Assembly: GCF_900156535.1 (NCBI RefSeq)
Contig: NZ_FTNV01000001.1
Coordinates: forward strand, 434,001-498,000
From: Roseovarius nanhaiticus
GTDB lineage: Bacteria; Pseudomonadota; Alphaproteobacteria; Rhodobacterales; Rhodobacteraceae
DNA length: 64,000 bases
Direction: 5' to 3'
Every line of letters starts with the position of its first letter. Position 1 is the stretch's first letter. The notes below the pieces were generated by a model. It saw only the letters and a program-made list of their open reading frames with translations, did no database searches and had not been told where the DNA came from. The translations under genes were made by a program, and so were the position numbers. Shown here piece by piece: positions 42,181-50,455 of the stretch.

Positions 42181-43539
42181 TCAGTCGAGCGCGGTCCCGG
42201 CTTTTGCGCCATCCGCGCCATCCGCGCCCTTGTCGCCCAGCATTCGGACCTCGCGCTGCGGGAAGGGGATGGAAATGTCGTTTTCGCGAAACGCGTCCCA
42301 GAGCGCCAGGTAGACATTGCCGCGAATGTTGGTCAGTCCCTGGGTGGGGTCGCGGATCCAGAAGCGCAGGATATAGTCCACACTGCTGTCGCCGAAGCCG
42401 ACGATATGGCAGACCGGCGCCTTCATGCTGAGCACGCGGGGCACGCTGGCCGCCGCATTGATTGCGATCTTGCGCACCTTGTGGGGATCGTCGCCGTAAG
42501 CGGTGCCGAAGTAGATATCCAGCCGCACGAATTCGTTGGAATGCGACCAGTTGACCACCTGACTGGTGATCAGATCCTCGTTCGGGATCAGGTATTCCTT
42601 GCCGTCGCGCGTGACCACGCTGACATAGCGCGCGCCGAGGCTGTTGATCCAGCCAAACGTCTCGCCCAGACTGATGACATCGCCAGGCTTGATCGACTTG
42701 TCGAGCAGGATGATGATGCCCGATACGAGGTTCGACACGACCTTTTGCAAGCCAAAGCCGAGGCCGACACCGATGGCGCCCGAAAGGACCGCGAGGCCCG
42801 TAAGATCGACGCCCACCGTACGCAGCCCGATGAAGAAAGCCGCTCCATAGAGCAGCACCTGCAGGAACTTGACTGCCAAAACCTGCATCGAAGGCGAGAT
42901 TTCGTCATTGCGCGCGATTCGCGCCGATGTGGTGCTCGAAACCAGTCTCGCCACGAAAAAAAGCGCGCCTAGGATGACGATGGCCTGCAGGATCAGCCAG
43001 ACGGAAATGCGCGTCTCGCCCAGCGTGACGGCAAGGCTGTCCATCAGGCGCTGGGCCTCGTCGGTCAGCCCAAGGATGATGAGCGTGGCCCAGGCCCAGC
43101 CGGCATAGCGCACCATGCCGCGCAGAAAGCCGTTGGCGATGAGGCGCGTCACGAAGGCAATCACCAGCCACGCGGTGCCCAATTCGGCGGCGATGCCGAT
43201 CAGGTAGGACCGGCTGGGCCAGGTCAGTTGCTGCATCAGCCCGAACGTGACCCATGCCAGCAACACGAAGAAAATCAGCCGTAGCCGGCGGTGAACCATC
43301 ACCAGAATGCGCATGCGCCATTTCGGCCATCCCTCGCGTGTGCGCATCCAGGCGTGCAGACGCGGGGCCAAAAGGGCGCGCAGCACGTGCGCAATCAGCA
43401 AGAGGACCAGGATGATACCGACTTGATAGGCGTTCCAGGGCCGCATCAGCCCTATGCCGAACGCATGTATCTGCGCCCAAAGGGTCAGCGCGATGTCCTG
43501 CGCCTGCTCGATCGGCGGAAGGTTGGGATCCAGTTCCAT
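42181..43539 (-). CDS. MscS-family mechanosensitive ion channel
   Basis: A 452-residue membrane protein with about five to six N-terminal hydrophobic segments, then the MscS core. The pore-lining helix is seen in LAVLSGAIGVGLGFGLQKVVSNLVSGIIILLDKSIKPGDVI, followed by the beta domain (GETFGWINSLGARYVSVVTRDGKEYLIPNEDLIT) and the C-terminal domain with IRDPTQGLTNIRGNVYLALWDAF. It should open under membrane tension and release solutes after osmotic downshock. The ATG of MELDPNLPP at 43539 is chosen since the frame continues upstream only as overlap with the opposite gene; its ribosome binding site is weak. It is longer than the short E. coli MscS, resembling mid-size homologues. Confidence 0.93.
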   Translation of the reverse strand: MELDPNLPPIEQAQDIALTLWAQIHAFGIGLMRPWNAYQVGIILVLLLIAHVLRALLAPRLHAWMRTREGWPKWRMRILVMVHRRLRLIFFVLLAWVTFGLMQQLTWPSRSYLIGIAAELGTAWLVIAFVTRLIANGFLRGMVRYAGWAWATLIILGLTDEAQRLMDSLAVTLGETRISVWLILQAIVILGALFFVARLVSSTTSARIARNDEISPSMQVLAVKFLQVLLYGAAFFIGLRTVGVDLTGLAVLSGAIGVGLGFGLQKVVSNLVSGIIILLDKSIKPGDVISLGETFGWINSLGARYVSVVTRDGKEYLIPNEDLITSQVVNWSHSNEFVRLDIYFGTAYGDDPHKVRKIAINAAASVPRVLSMKAPVCHIVGFGDSSVDYILRFWIRDPTQGLTNIRGNVYLALWDAFRENDISIPFPQREVRMLGDKGADGADGAKAGTALD

Positions 43540-43644
43540 CAGGATAAATATGCACGCGCCGGGCGCCGCGGCAAGCGGGCACTGGACAGGCGTGCGGCTT
43601 TGCGTTTGCTTGGCCGGGCAAGTGTGACCGGGAAAGGACCGCAG

Positions 43645-44595
43645 ATGACAAGCCGAAGGCGCGCCGCTGGAACCGCCCTGATCACGCACGATGACTGCTT
43701 TGCGCATAAAATGCCGGAGGGTCACCCCGAATGTGCCGCACGCCTCGATGCCGTTCTGAACGCGCTGGAGGGCAAGGAGCTGATCCGCTGCGACGCGCCT
43801 TTGGTCAAGGATGGCGACCTGGCGCCGCTGCACCCGCAGGCGCACCTGGACCGGCTGGAGGCGATGGTGCCCGAGCGGGGCGGCATTTCCATAGATGGCG
43901 ACACGTGGATGTCGCCGGGGACGATGCGCGCGGCGCGGCGCGGCGCGGGCGGCGCGATTCTGGGGGTCCAGATGGTGATGGCGGGACAGGCGCAAAATGC
44001 CTTCGTCGCGACGCGCCCGCCGGGCCACCATGCCGAGGCGTCGCAGGCCATGGGCTTTTGCTTTCTCTGCGGCGCTGCGGTGGCGGCGCGGCATGCGCTG
44101 GATCATCACGGTCTGGCCCGCGTCGCCATCATCGATTTCGACGTGCATCACGGCAACGGCACGCAGGCGCTGACCGAGGATGATCCGCGCATCATGTACT
44201 TGTCGGCGCATCAGATGCCGCTTTTCCCCGGCACGGGAGATCCCAGCGAGACGGGAGCGGACGGCACCGTGGTTAATGTCGCCCTGCGGGATGGCAGCGG
44301 CAGCGCGGCGTTTCGCGCTGCGATGTCGGACGTCATCCTGCCTGCGGCTGCCGCCTTTCGCCCCGAGCTGCTGATCGTCTCGGCTGGCTTTGACGCGCAT
44401 CGCGCCGACCCGCTGGCCGGGCTGATGCTGGACACCGCCGATTTCACCTGGATCTCCGAGGCGCTTTGCGATCTGGCCGGGGAGCATTGCGAGGGGCGGC
44501 TTGTTTCGGTGCTGGAGGGCGGGTATGACCTGAACGCGCTGGCCACCTGTGCTGCGGCCCATGTCGATGTCCTGATCGCGCGCAGCCGCGCCTGA
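43645..44595 (+). CDS. Histone deacetylase-like (arginase/deacetylase superfamily) amidohydrolase
   Basis: A 316-residue zinc amidohydrolase of the class II histone deacetylase / acetylpolyamine amidohydrolase group. Visible active-site motifs are HPECAARLDAVLNAL near the N-terminus, RPPGHHAE with the paired histidines, IDFDVHHGNGTQ with metal-binding Asp and His, VSAGFDAHRADPLAG with the second Asp, and LEGGYDLNAL near the end. In bacteria these enzymes deacetylate polyamines, acetoin-type or protein lysines. The substrate here is unknown. The start is the ATG at 43645 with a GGAAAGGA site. It is divergent from the MscS gene and followed by an MFS transporter gene. Confidence 0.92.
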   Translation: MTSRRRAAGTALITHDDCFAHKMPEGHPECAARLDAVLNALEGKELIRCDAPLVKDGDLAPLHPQAHLDRLEAMVPERGGISIDGDTWMSPGTMRAARRGAGGAILGVQMVMAGQAQNAFVATRPPGHHAEASQAMGFCFLCGAAVAARHALDHHGLARVAIIDFDVHHGNGTQALTEDDPRIMYLSAHQMPLFPGTGDPSETGADGTVVNVALRDGSGSAAFRAAMSDVILPAAAAFRPELLIVSAGFDAHRADPLAGLMLDTADFTWISEALCDLAGEHCEGRLVSVLEGGYDLNALATCAAAHVDVLIARSRA

Positions 44596-44711
44596 CGCGC
44601 GCACTCACTTTTCTGAGCATACCCGTTCTGCCCGTAAGCGCACCGCAGCCTCTTGCCCATGCCGCGGCGTCGTGCCACCACAGCCCGGTCATTCGCCGCG
44701 GAGGATCCCCC

Positions 44712-45887
44712 ATGCGCGCCGGTCTTTCGCTCTTGTGCCTTACCTATGTGCTCAGCCAGTTCTACCGCGCGTTCCTGGCGGTCCTTGGCCCTGTCTTGTT
44801 GCGCGATATCGGCGCCGGTCCGGACGATCTGGCGACGGCGTCAGGCCTTTGGTTTTTGGCGTTCGGCCTGGCGCAGCTGCCTATCGGCTGGGCGCTGGAC
44901 AGGTTCGGGCCCCGTCGGACAGCATCCGCCTTCTTGGCTATCGGCGGGGCGGGTGGTGCGCTGATGTTCGCGGTGGCGGCAACGCCGATGCAGATCAATA
45001 TCGCGATGATGCTGATCGGCGCGGGCTGCGCGCCGATCCTTGTCTCGGCATTCTACTTGCTGGCCCGGCAGGGCACCCCGGCCCAATTTGCCACCACGGC
45101 GTCGCTGGTCCTGGGTATCGGCTCCGTCGGCAATCTGGGCGCGTCCTGGCCCATGGCCTTCGCGGTCGAGACGGTGGGCTGGCGCGCCGCGCTGACCCTC
45201 TTGGCCGCGCTGACGGCGGCGGCGGCGGCGGCGCTCTTCATCCTTTTGCGCGACCCGGAGGCGCCCGAGGGCGGCCAGCGCGGCTCGGTGCTCGATCTGC
45301 TGAAAATGCGTGCGCTCTGGCCGATCATCCCGATGATGTTCGTCTGCTACGCGCCCGCCGCGGCGGTGCGTGGCCTCTGGATCGGGCCGTACCTCAGCGA
45401 TGTTTTCGGCCTCACAACCTCGCAGCTGGGGCAGGCCTCTCTGGTCATGGGCGTCGCGATGATCTGCGGCACGCTGGCCTACGGCCCGCTCGACCGGGTG
45501 TTCGGCACGCATAAATGGGTGATCCTCATCGGCAACGTGATGTGCGCGGCCTCGGCCCTCGCCCTCGCGGCCTTTGCGGGGCAAAATGCAGTCCTTGGAA
45601 TTGCGCTCTGTGCGGCTATCGGCTTTTTCGGGGCCACCTTCCCGATCCTGATCGCCCACACGCGCGGGTTCTTCCCGGCGCATCTGGCGGGCCGGGGCGT
45701 GACGCTGATGAACCTCTTCGGCATCGGCGGCGTGGGCGCGGCGCAGCTGGCTTCGGGTGCGATCCATTCCAATGTCGCGGCGGGCGCGGGGGATCTGGCA
45801 TCCTACAGCGCGCTCTTCGCCTTTTTCGGCGCGGCGCTCCTCATTGGGGTGGTCATCTACCTCTTCAGCCGCGACGCGCCCGCCTGA
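44712..45887 (+). CDS. MFS transporter
   Basis: A 391-residue major facilitator with twelve hydrophobic segments. The loop 2-3 motif appears as GWALDRFGPRRT, and the second half has GPLDRVFGTHKW. Substrate cannot be read from the sequence. An N-terminal signal-anchor helix begins MRAGLSLLCLTYVLSQFYRAF, similar to the nitrate/nitrite, hexuronate or general metabolite exporter type of MFS, but the match is not specific. It lies 116 bases after the deacetylase-like gene and 75 bases before asd, all on the plus strand. Loss of function is not suggested by anything seen. Confidence 0.9.
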   Translation: MRAGLSLLCLTYVLSQFYRAFLAVLGPVLLRDIGAGPDDLATASGLWFLAFGLAQLPIGWALDRFGPRRTASAFLAIGGAGGALMFAVAATPMQINIAMMLIGAGCAPILVSAFYLLARQGTPAQFATTASLVLGIGSVGNLGASWPMAFAVETVGWRAALTLLAALTAAAAAALFILLRDPEAPEGGQRGSVLDLLKMRALWPIIPMMFVCYAPAAAVRGLWIGPYLSDVFGLTTSQLGQASLVMGVAMICGTLAYGPLDRVFGTHKWVILIGNVMCAASALALAAFAGQNAVLGIALCAAIGFFGATFPILIAHTRGFFPAHLAGRGVTLMNLFGIGGVGAAQLASGAIHSNVAAGAGDLASYSALFAFFGAALLIGVVIYLFSRDAPA

Positions 45888-45962
45888 CCCCTTTCCTATG
45901 GCAGCGATGCGCGATAAGAGGCGCCCGAGCCATACCGGATTTTGATCAGGAGTATTTGAAAG

Positions 45963-46985
45963 ATGGGCTACAGGGTCGCCGTCGTCGGCGCCACGGGCAA
46001 CGTGGGCCGCGAAATGCTGAACATCCTGGCCGAGCGCCAGTTCCCCGCCGACGAGGTCGTCGCGCTTGCCAGCCGAAAATCGCTGGGCAGCGAGGTCAGC
46101 TATGGTGACAAGACCCTCAAGACCAAGGATCTCGATGCGTTCGATTTCACTGGCTGGGATATCGCCCTCTTCGCCATCGGTTCGGACGCCACCAAGATCT
46201 ACGCGCCCAAGGCCGCCAAGGCGGGCTGCATCGTGATCGACAACTCGTCGCTCTACCGCTATGACGCCGACGTGCCGCTGGTCGTCCCCGAGGTCAATCC
46301 CGAGGCCGTCGAGCAGGTGCACAAGCGCAATATCATCGCCAATCCCAACTGCTCGACCGCGCAGATGGTCGTGGCGCTCAAGCCTTTGCATGACCGCGCG
46401 CGCATCAAGCGCGTCGTCGTCAGCACCTACCAGTCGGTCAGCGGCGCGGGCAAGGAGGGCATCGACGAGCTGTGGGATCAGACCAAGTCGATCTACAACC
46501 CCACAGACGACAAGCCGGCCAAGAAATTCACCAAGCAAATCGCCTTCAACGTGATCCCGCATATCGACGTCTTCATGGACTCGGGCGAGACCAAGGAAGA
46601 GTGGAAGATGGTCGCCGAAACCAAGAAGATCGTCGACCCGAACATCAAGGTGACCGCGACTTGCGTGCGCGTCCCGGTGTTCGTCGGCCATTCCGAAGCG
46701 ATCAACATCGAGTTCGAGGAGTTTCTCGACGAGGACGAGGCGCGCGATATCCTGCGCGAGGCGCCTGGCATCATGGTGATCGACAAACGTCAGGACGGCG
46801 GCTACGTCACGCCGGTTGAATGCGTGGGCGATTTTGCGACCTTTATCAGCCGCATCCGCCAGGACAGCACCATCGAGAACGGTCTGAACCTTTGGTGCGT
46901 GTCGGACAACCTCCGCAAGGGCGCGGCCCTGAACGCGGTCCAGATTGCCGAGACCCTGGGCCAGCGCGTGCTGAAAAAGGGCTGA
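45963..46985 (+). CDS. asd: Aspartate-semialdehyde dehydrogenase
   Basis: A 340-residue enzyme that reduces aspartyl phosphate to aspartate semialdehyde with NADPH, the branch point to lysine, diaminopimelate, threonine and methionine. The NADP motif is VVGATGNVGREMLNIL (residues 5-20). The catalytic cysteine lies in NPNCSTAQMVVALKPL (about Cys130), and the substrate-binding region has FNVIPHIDVFMDSGETKEEWKM and VTATCVRVPVFVGHSEAINIEFEE. Its length is standard. dapA, which uses its product, is at 58263 in the same window but not linked as an operon. A hairpin follows the stop. Confidence 0.97.
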   Translation: MGYRVAVVGATGNVGREMLNILAERQFPADEVVALASRKSLGSEVSYGDKTLKTKDLDAFDFTGWDIALFAIGSDATKIYAPKAAKAGCIVIDNSSLYRYDADVPLVVPEVNPEAVEQVHKRNIIANPNCSTAQMVVALKPLHDRARIKRVVVSTYQSVSGAGKEGIDELWDQTKSIYNPTDDKPAKKFTKQIAFNVIPHIDVFMDSGETKEEWKMVAETKKIVDPNIKVTATCVRVPVFVGHSEAINIEFEEFLDEDEARDILREAPGIMVIDKRQDGGYVTPVECVGDFATFISRIRQDSTIENGLNLWCVSDNLRKGAALNAVQIAETLGQRVLKKG

Positions 46986-46992
46986 ACGCCTT

Positions 46993-47031
46993 CTTCCCCG
47001 TCCGGCGCAGATCAGCGCGCCGGACGGGAAG
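46993..47031. terminator. Hairpin after asd
   Basis: CTTCCCCGTCCGGCGC (46993-47008) pairs with GCGCCGGACGGGAAG (47017-47031) with one bulged C. There is no T-run, so the terminator role is uncertain. A second small hairpin, CATGGCCT-CATA-AGGCCATG, lies at 47107-47126. Otherwise the 243-base gap before the next gene shows nothing recognisable. Confidence 0.45.
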
Positions 47032-47228
47032 AGATCGCTGCGTCCCGCCGCGCCATGCGCCGGGCAATGACGCACTCATCCACATCGACATGAGAAAAAA
47101 CCAGATCATGGCCTCATAAGGCCATGGCCCAGTAAAGATAGCGTAAATCCGCGCAATCCGGCCCCGGCCCGCTTGCAATCGCATGCGCGCCGCCCAAGAC
47201 TGGCCCCGTCCAGCTGGAGAAACCCATC

Positions 47229-48854
47229 ATGCGCGCGATCCGACCGCTTCTTTACCTCGCACTTGCCGTTCCCTCAGCCGCGTTTGCCGATGACATCCCG
47301 CTCACCAGCCGGGTGGCCGCGGTCACGCTCTACCCCGAAGGCGCCACGATCCGGAGGGCCGTGCCCTTTGACGTGCCCGCAGGCCAGCATGACCTCATCC
47401 TCATCGATCTGCCCCAGGACACCGATCTGGCCAGCGTCCGGGCCAGCGTGACAGGTGCCGAGATGGGCGGTGTCACCACCCGCCGCACCGCTCAGCCACC
47501 CCGCAGCGAAACGCAAAGCGCCGCCATCGAGGCCGCCCGCGACGAGGTGGAACGCCGCGAGCGGGCGCTGGAGGCCGCGCGCGCCGACATCGCGCGCCTG
47601 CGCCTCGCCGTGGACGCGGCCAACGCACAGACTGCCTTTCTGGCGCAACTGGGACAGGGCGACGGCATCGCGGCGCAAGATGTCAGCGCGCTGCGCGACA
47701 TGGCGCAGATGATCGGCGAGCAGACCCTCGCCGCACGCCAGGCGGCACATGATGCGGCCCGCGCCGCCACCGAGGCGGAGCGCGCGCTGGAGGACCAGAT
47801 CGAGGCGCTGGAAGAGGCGCGCCAGACCCTCGCCGCGCTGGTCCCGGAGGACGAGGATCGCGCGATGCTGGCCGTGTCGATCACCGCGCTCGACCAGACC
47901 AGCGGCACGCTGAGTGTGACCTACAACACCTGGAATGCAGGCTGGTCGCCCGTCTATGACATGACGCTGACGCGCGAGACCGGCGCGCTGACCATCGAGC
48001 GGGGCGCCTATCTGCGCCAGTCCACGGGCGAAAATTGGCGTGACGTCGCGCTGACCCTCTCGACCGTGCGCCCCAGCGGCCAGACCCGTCCCAGCGAAAT
48101 CGGCCCGCTCTTGCGCCGCATCGGCCCGCCGCCCGAGCTGATGCGCAAGGAGGCGCTGGGCGCGCAGATGGAGAGCATGGCCATGTCCGACGTGGCCGCT
48201 CCGGCGCCGCGCGTGGTCACGGCGAACGCTCAATTCGATGGCCTCTCGGTCACCTACGACTACGCGCCGCCCGTTTCGGTCGCCACCGGCGCAGACGCCT
48301 TGCGCATCGCGCTCGGCACGCTTGAGACGCAGGCAAAGATCGAGGCGCGCGCCGTGCCGCTATATGACAGCAGCGCGTTTCTGATGGCCGCATTCACCAA
48401 TGACACGGGCGAATTGATCCTGCCGGGCCAGACGCATCACTATCTGGATGGAACGTATGTCGGCCAGAGCCAGACCCCCCTTCTTGCGGCAGGACAGGAA
48501 AGCGAGGCGTCCTTTGGCCCCATCGAGGGGCTGCGCCTCACCCGCACCACGCTGGACCGCGAGGAAGGCGGCAGCGGGATCATCCGCAAATCGAACGATC
48601 TGAGCGAAATTGCCCGGATCGAGGTCGAGAACCTGACGGAAGAAACCTGGCCGCTGCGGATTCTCGACCGCGTGCCCTATTCCCAGCAGGAGGCACTGAC
48701 AATCGACTGGCAGGCCGAGCCGCGCCCGACCGAGACGGATGTCGACGGGCAGACCGGGGTTCTGGCTTGGGAGTTCGATATCGCCCCGGGCGAGACCCGC
48801 GACCTGACGCTGGAATACGGCATGCAATGGCCCGAGGATCAGGTTTTGCAATAA
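47229..48854 (+). CDS. DUF4139 / mucoidy inhibitor MuiA-family secreted protein
   Basis: A 541-residue protein with a signal peptide (MRAIRPLLYLALAVPSAAFA). The N-terminal DUF4140 region begins TSRVAAVTLYPEGATIRRAVPFDVPAGQH. A coiled-coil follows at about residues 90-205 (many Ala, Glu, Arg), then the C-terminal DUF4139 domain with LSVTYNTWNAGWSPVYDMTLT, EN-WRDVALTLST and GETRDLTLEYGMQWPED. Members are periplasmic or surface proteins found from bacteria to fungi, with no established biochemistry; the MuiA name comes from a reported effect on mucoidy. The ATG is directly preceded by CTGGAGAAACCCATC. Confidence 0.9.
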   Translation: MRAIRPLLYLALAVPSAAFADDIPLTSRVAAVTLYPEGATIRRAVPFDVPAGQHDLILIDLPQDTDLASVRASVTGAEMGGVTTRRTAQPPRSETQSAAIEAARDEVERRERALEAARADIARLRLAVDAANAQTAFLAQLGQGDGIAAQDVSALRDMAQMIGEQTLAARQAAHDAARAATEAERALEDQIEALEEARQTLAALVPEDEDRAMLAVSITALDQTSGTLSVTYNTWNAGWSPVYDMTLTRETGALTIERGAYLRQSTGENWRDVALTLSTVRPSGQTRPSEIGPLLRRIGPPPELMRKEALGAQMESMAMSDVAAPAPRVVTANAQFDGLSVTYDYAPPVSVATGADALRIALGTLETQAKIEARAVPLYDSSAFLMAAFTNDTGELILPGQTHHYLDGTYVGQSQTPLLAAGQESEASFGPIEGLRLTRTTLDREEGGSGIIRKSNDLSEIARIEVENLTEETWPLRILDRVPYSQQEALTIDWQAEPRPTETDVDGQTGVLAWEFDIAPGETRDLTLEYGMQWPEDQVLQ

Positions 48855-48868
48855 GCGCACCCGTCCAG

Positions 48869-48894
48869 GTTCATCTTGGTAAAAATACTCAAAT
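48869..48894 (+). repeat. Repeat A, copy 3
   Basis: The plus strand reads TTCATCTTGGTAAAAATACT then CAAAT, between the convergent DUF4139 and recR genes. In the direction of the DUF4139 gene it reads CATCTTGG...AATACTC, like the other A copies after their genes. Confidence 0.7.
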
Positions 48895-48917
48895 CCCGGA
48901 CGGCAAAGGCCGCGCCC

Positions 48918-49511
48918 CTAGATATCCTTGCGCGCGCTGAGCGCCGCACTGATTGTGCCGTCATCGAGGTAATCGAGCTCGCCCCCGATGGGCACCCCCT
49001 GGGCGAGGGATGTGAGGCGCACGCGCCCCTCGATCTGGTCGGCGATGTAATGGGCCGTGGTTTGCCCGTCGATCGTGGCGGCGAGGGCGAGGATGACCTC
49101 CTCGATCCCCTCCTCCTCGATCCGGCGGATCATGGCCGGGATGCGCAGCTGCTCGGGGCCAATCTGGTCAAGCGCGCTGAGCGTGCCGCCCAGAACGTGA
49201 TAGCGCCCCTTGTAACTGCTGCTCCGCTCCATCGCCCATAGGTCCGACACGCTCTCGACCACGCAGAGCATGCCGTTGGCACGTTTGGGCGCGGTGCAGA
49301 TGTCGCAGATCTCAAGGGTGCCGATATTGCCGCAGCGGGCGCATTCGCGCGCCGTGGCGGCGACGGTCTGCATCATGTCCGCCAGCGGCATCAGCTTCAT
49401 CTCGCGCTTGGCGATCAGGTGCAGCACTGCACGCCGGGCCGAGCGCGGTCCAAGGCCCGGCAGCCGGGCCATCATGTCGATCAGGCTGTCGATATCGCGT
49501 GTCGAACTCAA
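48918..49511 (-). CDS. recR: Recombination mediator RecR
   Basis: About 197 residues. RecR acts with RecO and RecF to load RecA onto gapped DNA. The helix-hairpin-helix part is [21 protein letters not shown], the zinc finger is [16 protein letters not shown] (four cysteines), and the Toprim domain has [17 protein letters not shown] and [29 protein letters not shown] segments. No ATG lies at the N-terminus. I choose a TTG at 49511 ([14 protein letters not shown]) because family similarity begins just after it. A longer frame to 49565 translates the A repeat (LAKILSPK) and is unlikely to be real. It follows the ybaB gene, as in most bacteria. Confidence 0.92.
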   Translation of the reverse strand: MSSTRDIDSLIDMMARLPGLGPRSARRAVLHLIAKREMKLMPLADMMQTVAATARECARCGNIGTLEICDICTAPKRANGMLCVVESVSDLWAMERSSSYKGRYHVLGGTLSALDQIGPEQLRIPAMIRRIEEEGIEEVILALAATIDGQTTAHYIADQIEGRVRLTSLAQGVPIGGELDYLDDGTISAALSARKDI

Positions 49512-49548
49512 TGGACCGGTCCCGGCATTGTCTGTGGACGCCTTCGGC

Positions 49549-49572
49549 GAGAGTATTTTTGCCAAGATGAAT
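49549..49572 (-). repeat. Repeat A, copy 4
   Basis: The plus strand reads GAGAGTATTTTTGCCAAGAT then GAAT. It lies between ybaB and recR on the minus strand, fifteen bases after the ybaB stop. In the ybaB direction it reads CATCTTGGCAAAAATACTC. Confidence 0.7.
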
Positions 49573-49587
49573 GCGGACGCATACGCC

Positions 49588-49932
49588 TTAGAAGGGCAGC
49601 TTCATGCCTTCGGGCAGGCCCAGGCCTTCGGTGAGTTTGCTCATCTCTTCCTGCGCGCGGTCGCTGGCCTTGCCTTGAGCGTCCTTGATCGCGGCCAGAA
49701 TAAGATCCTCGACCACTTCCTTGTCGTCGCCCGAAAAGATGCTGGGGTCGATGTCGAGGCTTTTCAACTCGCCCTTGCAGGTGGCGACCGCCTTGACCAG
49801 GCCCGCGCCGCTTTCGCCCGTGACGGTCATGTTATGCATCTCTTCCTGCATTTCAGCCATCTTGGTCTGCATTTCCTGCGCGGCCTTCATCATCTTGGCC
49901 ATGTCGCCCATCTGGCCCAGTCCCTTGAACAT
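49588..49932 (-). CDS. YbaB/EbfC-family nucleoid-associated protein
   Basis: A 114-residue small DNA-binding protein. YbaB proteins form dimers that bend or coat DNA and are almost always encoded between dnaX and recR, as here. The sequence has the usual methionine-rich helical start ([32 protein letters not shown]), then the beta part [31 protein letters not shown] and the C-terminal helix with [21 protein letters not shown]. The start is ATG at 49932. A membrane protein gene is inserted between dnaX and this gene. Confidence 0.95.
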   Translation of the reverse strand: MFKGLGQMGDMAKMMKAAQEMQTKMAEMQEEMHNMTVTGESGAGLVKAVATCKGELKSLDIDPSIFSGDDKEVVEDLILAAIKDAQGKASDRAQEEMSKLTEGLGLPEGMKLPF

Positions 49933-50011
49933 GTCGGTCTCCGATTGCTGAGGATGTCAGCTGTTAGATACGGGCCGCATCCCCGCCGCACAAGGGGGCG
50001 GGCGATGCGGG

Positions 50012-50455
50012 TTATTCGGCTGGTCTGGGTTTGCGGCTGGTATGCAGGATCATCGCGCCGCAAATCGCCGCGACCGCGACGATGAAAAGCGCGGGCGAGG
50101 CCCGGCAACCTTCGGCGAATGCCTCGGCGCGCAGGCCCGTAGGGTCGGCGGCGGCGATGAGCATGGTCAGGCCGGACCAGAGGACACATAAGGCAAGCGC
50201 GCCCCAAGAGCTGCGAAGGGCGACGGCGATGGCCGAGGCGGCAAGAAGGATCAGCGCGGCGGGGGACGAGAAAAGGATCACCGCCTCGCCCAGCATGCTG
50301 ACGGGGGTGCCATCCCACAGGGGCCGCTCGTCCTTGCAGACGCCCGTCACGGTCGCCGCCTCCTGCGCGAGCGTTGCCGTAGCCTGCGTCAGCAAGGCCG
50401 CGAGCATTGCAGCCAGCGGGGCCGCGGCGGTCAGTCCTCTTCGAACGGGTCCCAT
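50012..50455 (-). CDS. Hypothetical membrane protein between dnaX and ybaB
   Basis: A 147-residue protein that I do not recognise. It has an N-terminal hydrophobic segment (APLAAMLAALLTQATATLAQ, perhaps a signal peptide), then a short loop with GVCKDERPLWDGTPV and three further hydrophobic helices. A second cysteine lies in AEGCRASP. The ATG at 50455 overlaps the dnaX 3' end by 25 bases in another frame; a later start near M17 is possible. It interrupts the usual dnaX-ybaB arrangement. Nothing in the sequence gives a function. Confidence 0.65.
   Translation of the reverse strand: MGPVRRGLTAAAPLAAMLAALLTQATATLAQEAATVTGVCKDERPLWDGTPVSMLGEAVILFSSPAALILLAASAIAVALRSSWGALALCVLWSGLTMLIAAADPTGLRAEAFAEGCRASPALFIVAVAAICGAMILHTSRKPRPAE

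Noticed and set aside
47091..47119. Nine-codon reading frame (MRKNQIMAS) upstream of the DUF4139 gene
   Set aside because: No ribosome binding site and no following regulatory structure that would make it a leader peptide.
49512..49565. Longer N-terminus of RecR beginning LAKILSPK
   Set aside because: These codons are the A repeat, which occurs in unrelated intergenic sites, and RecR similarity starts only after 49511.
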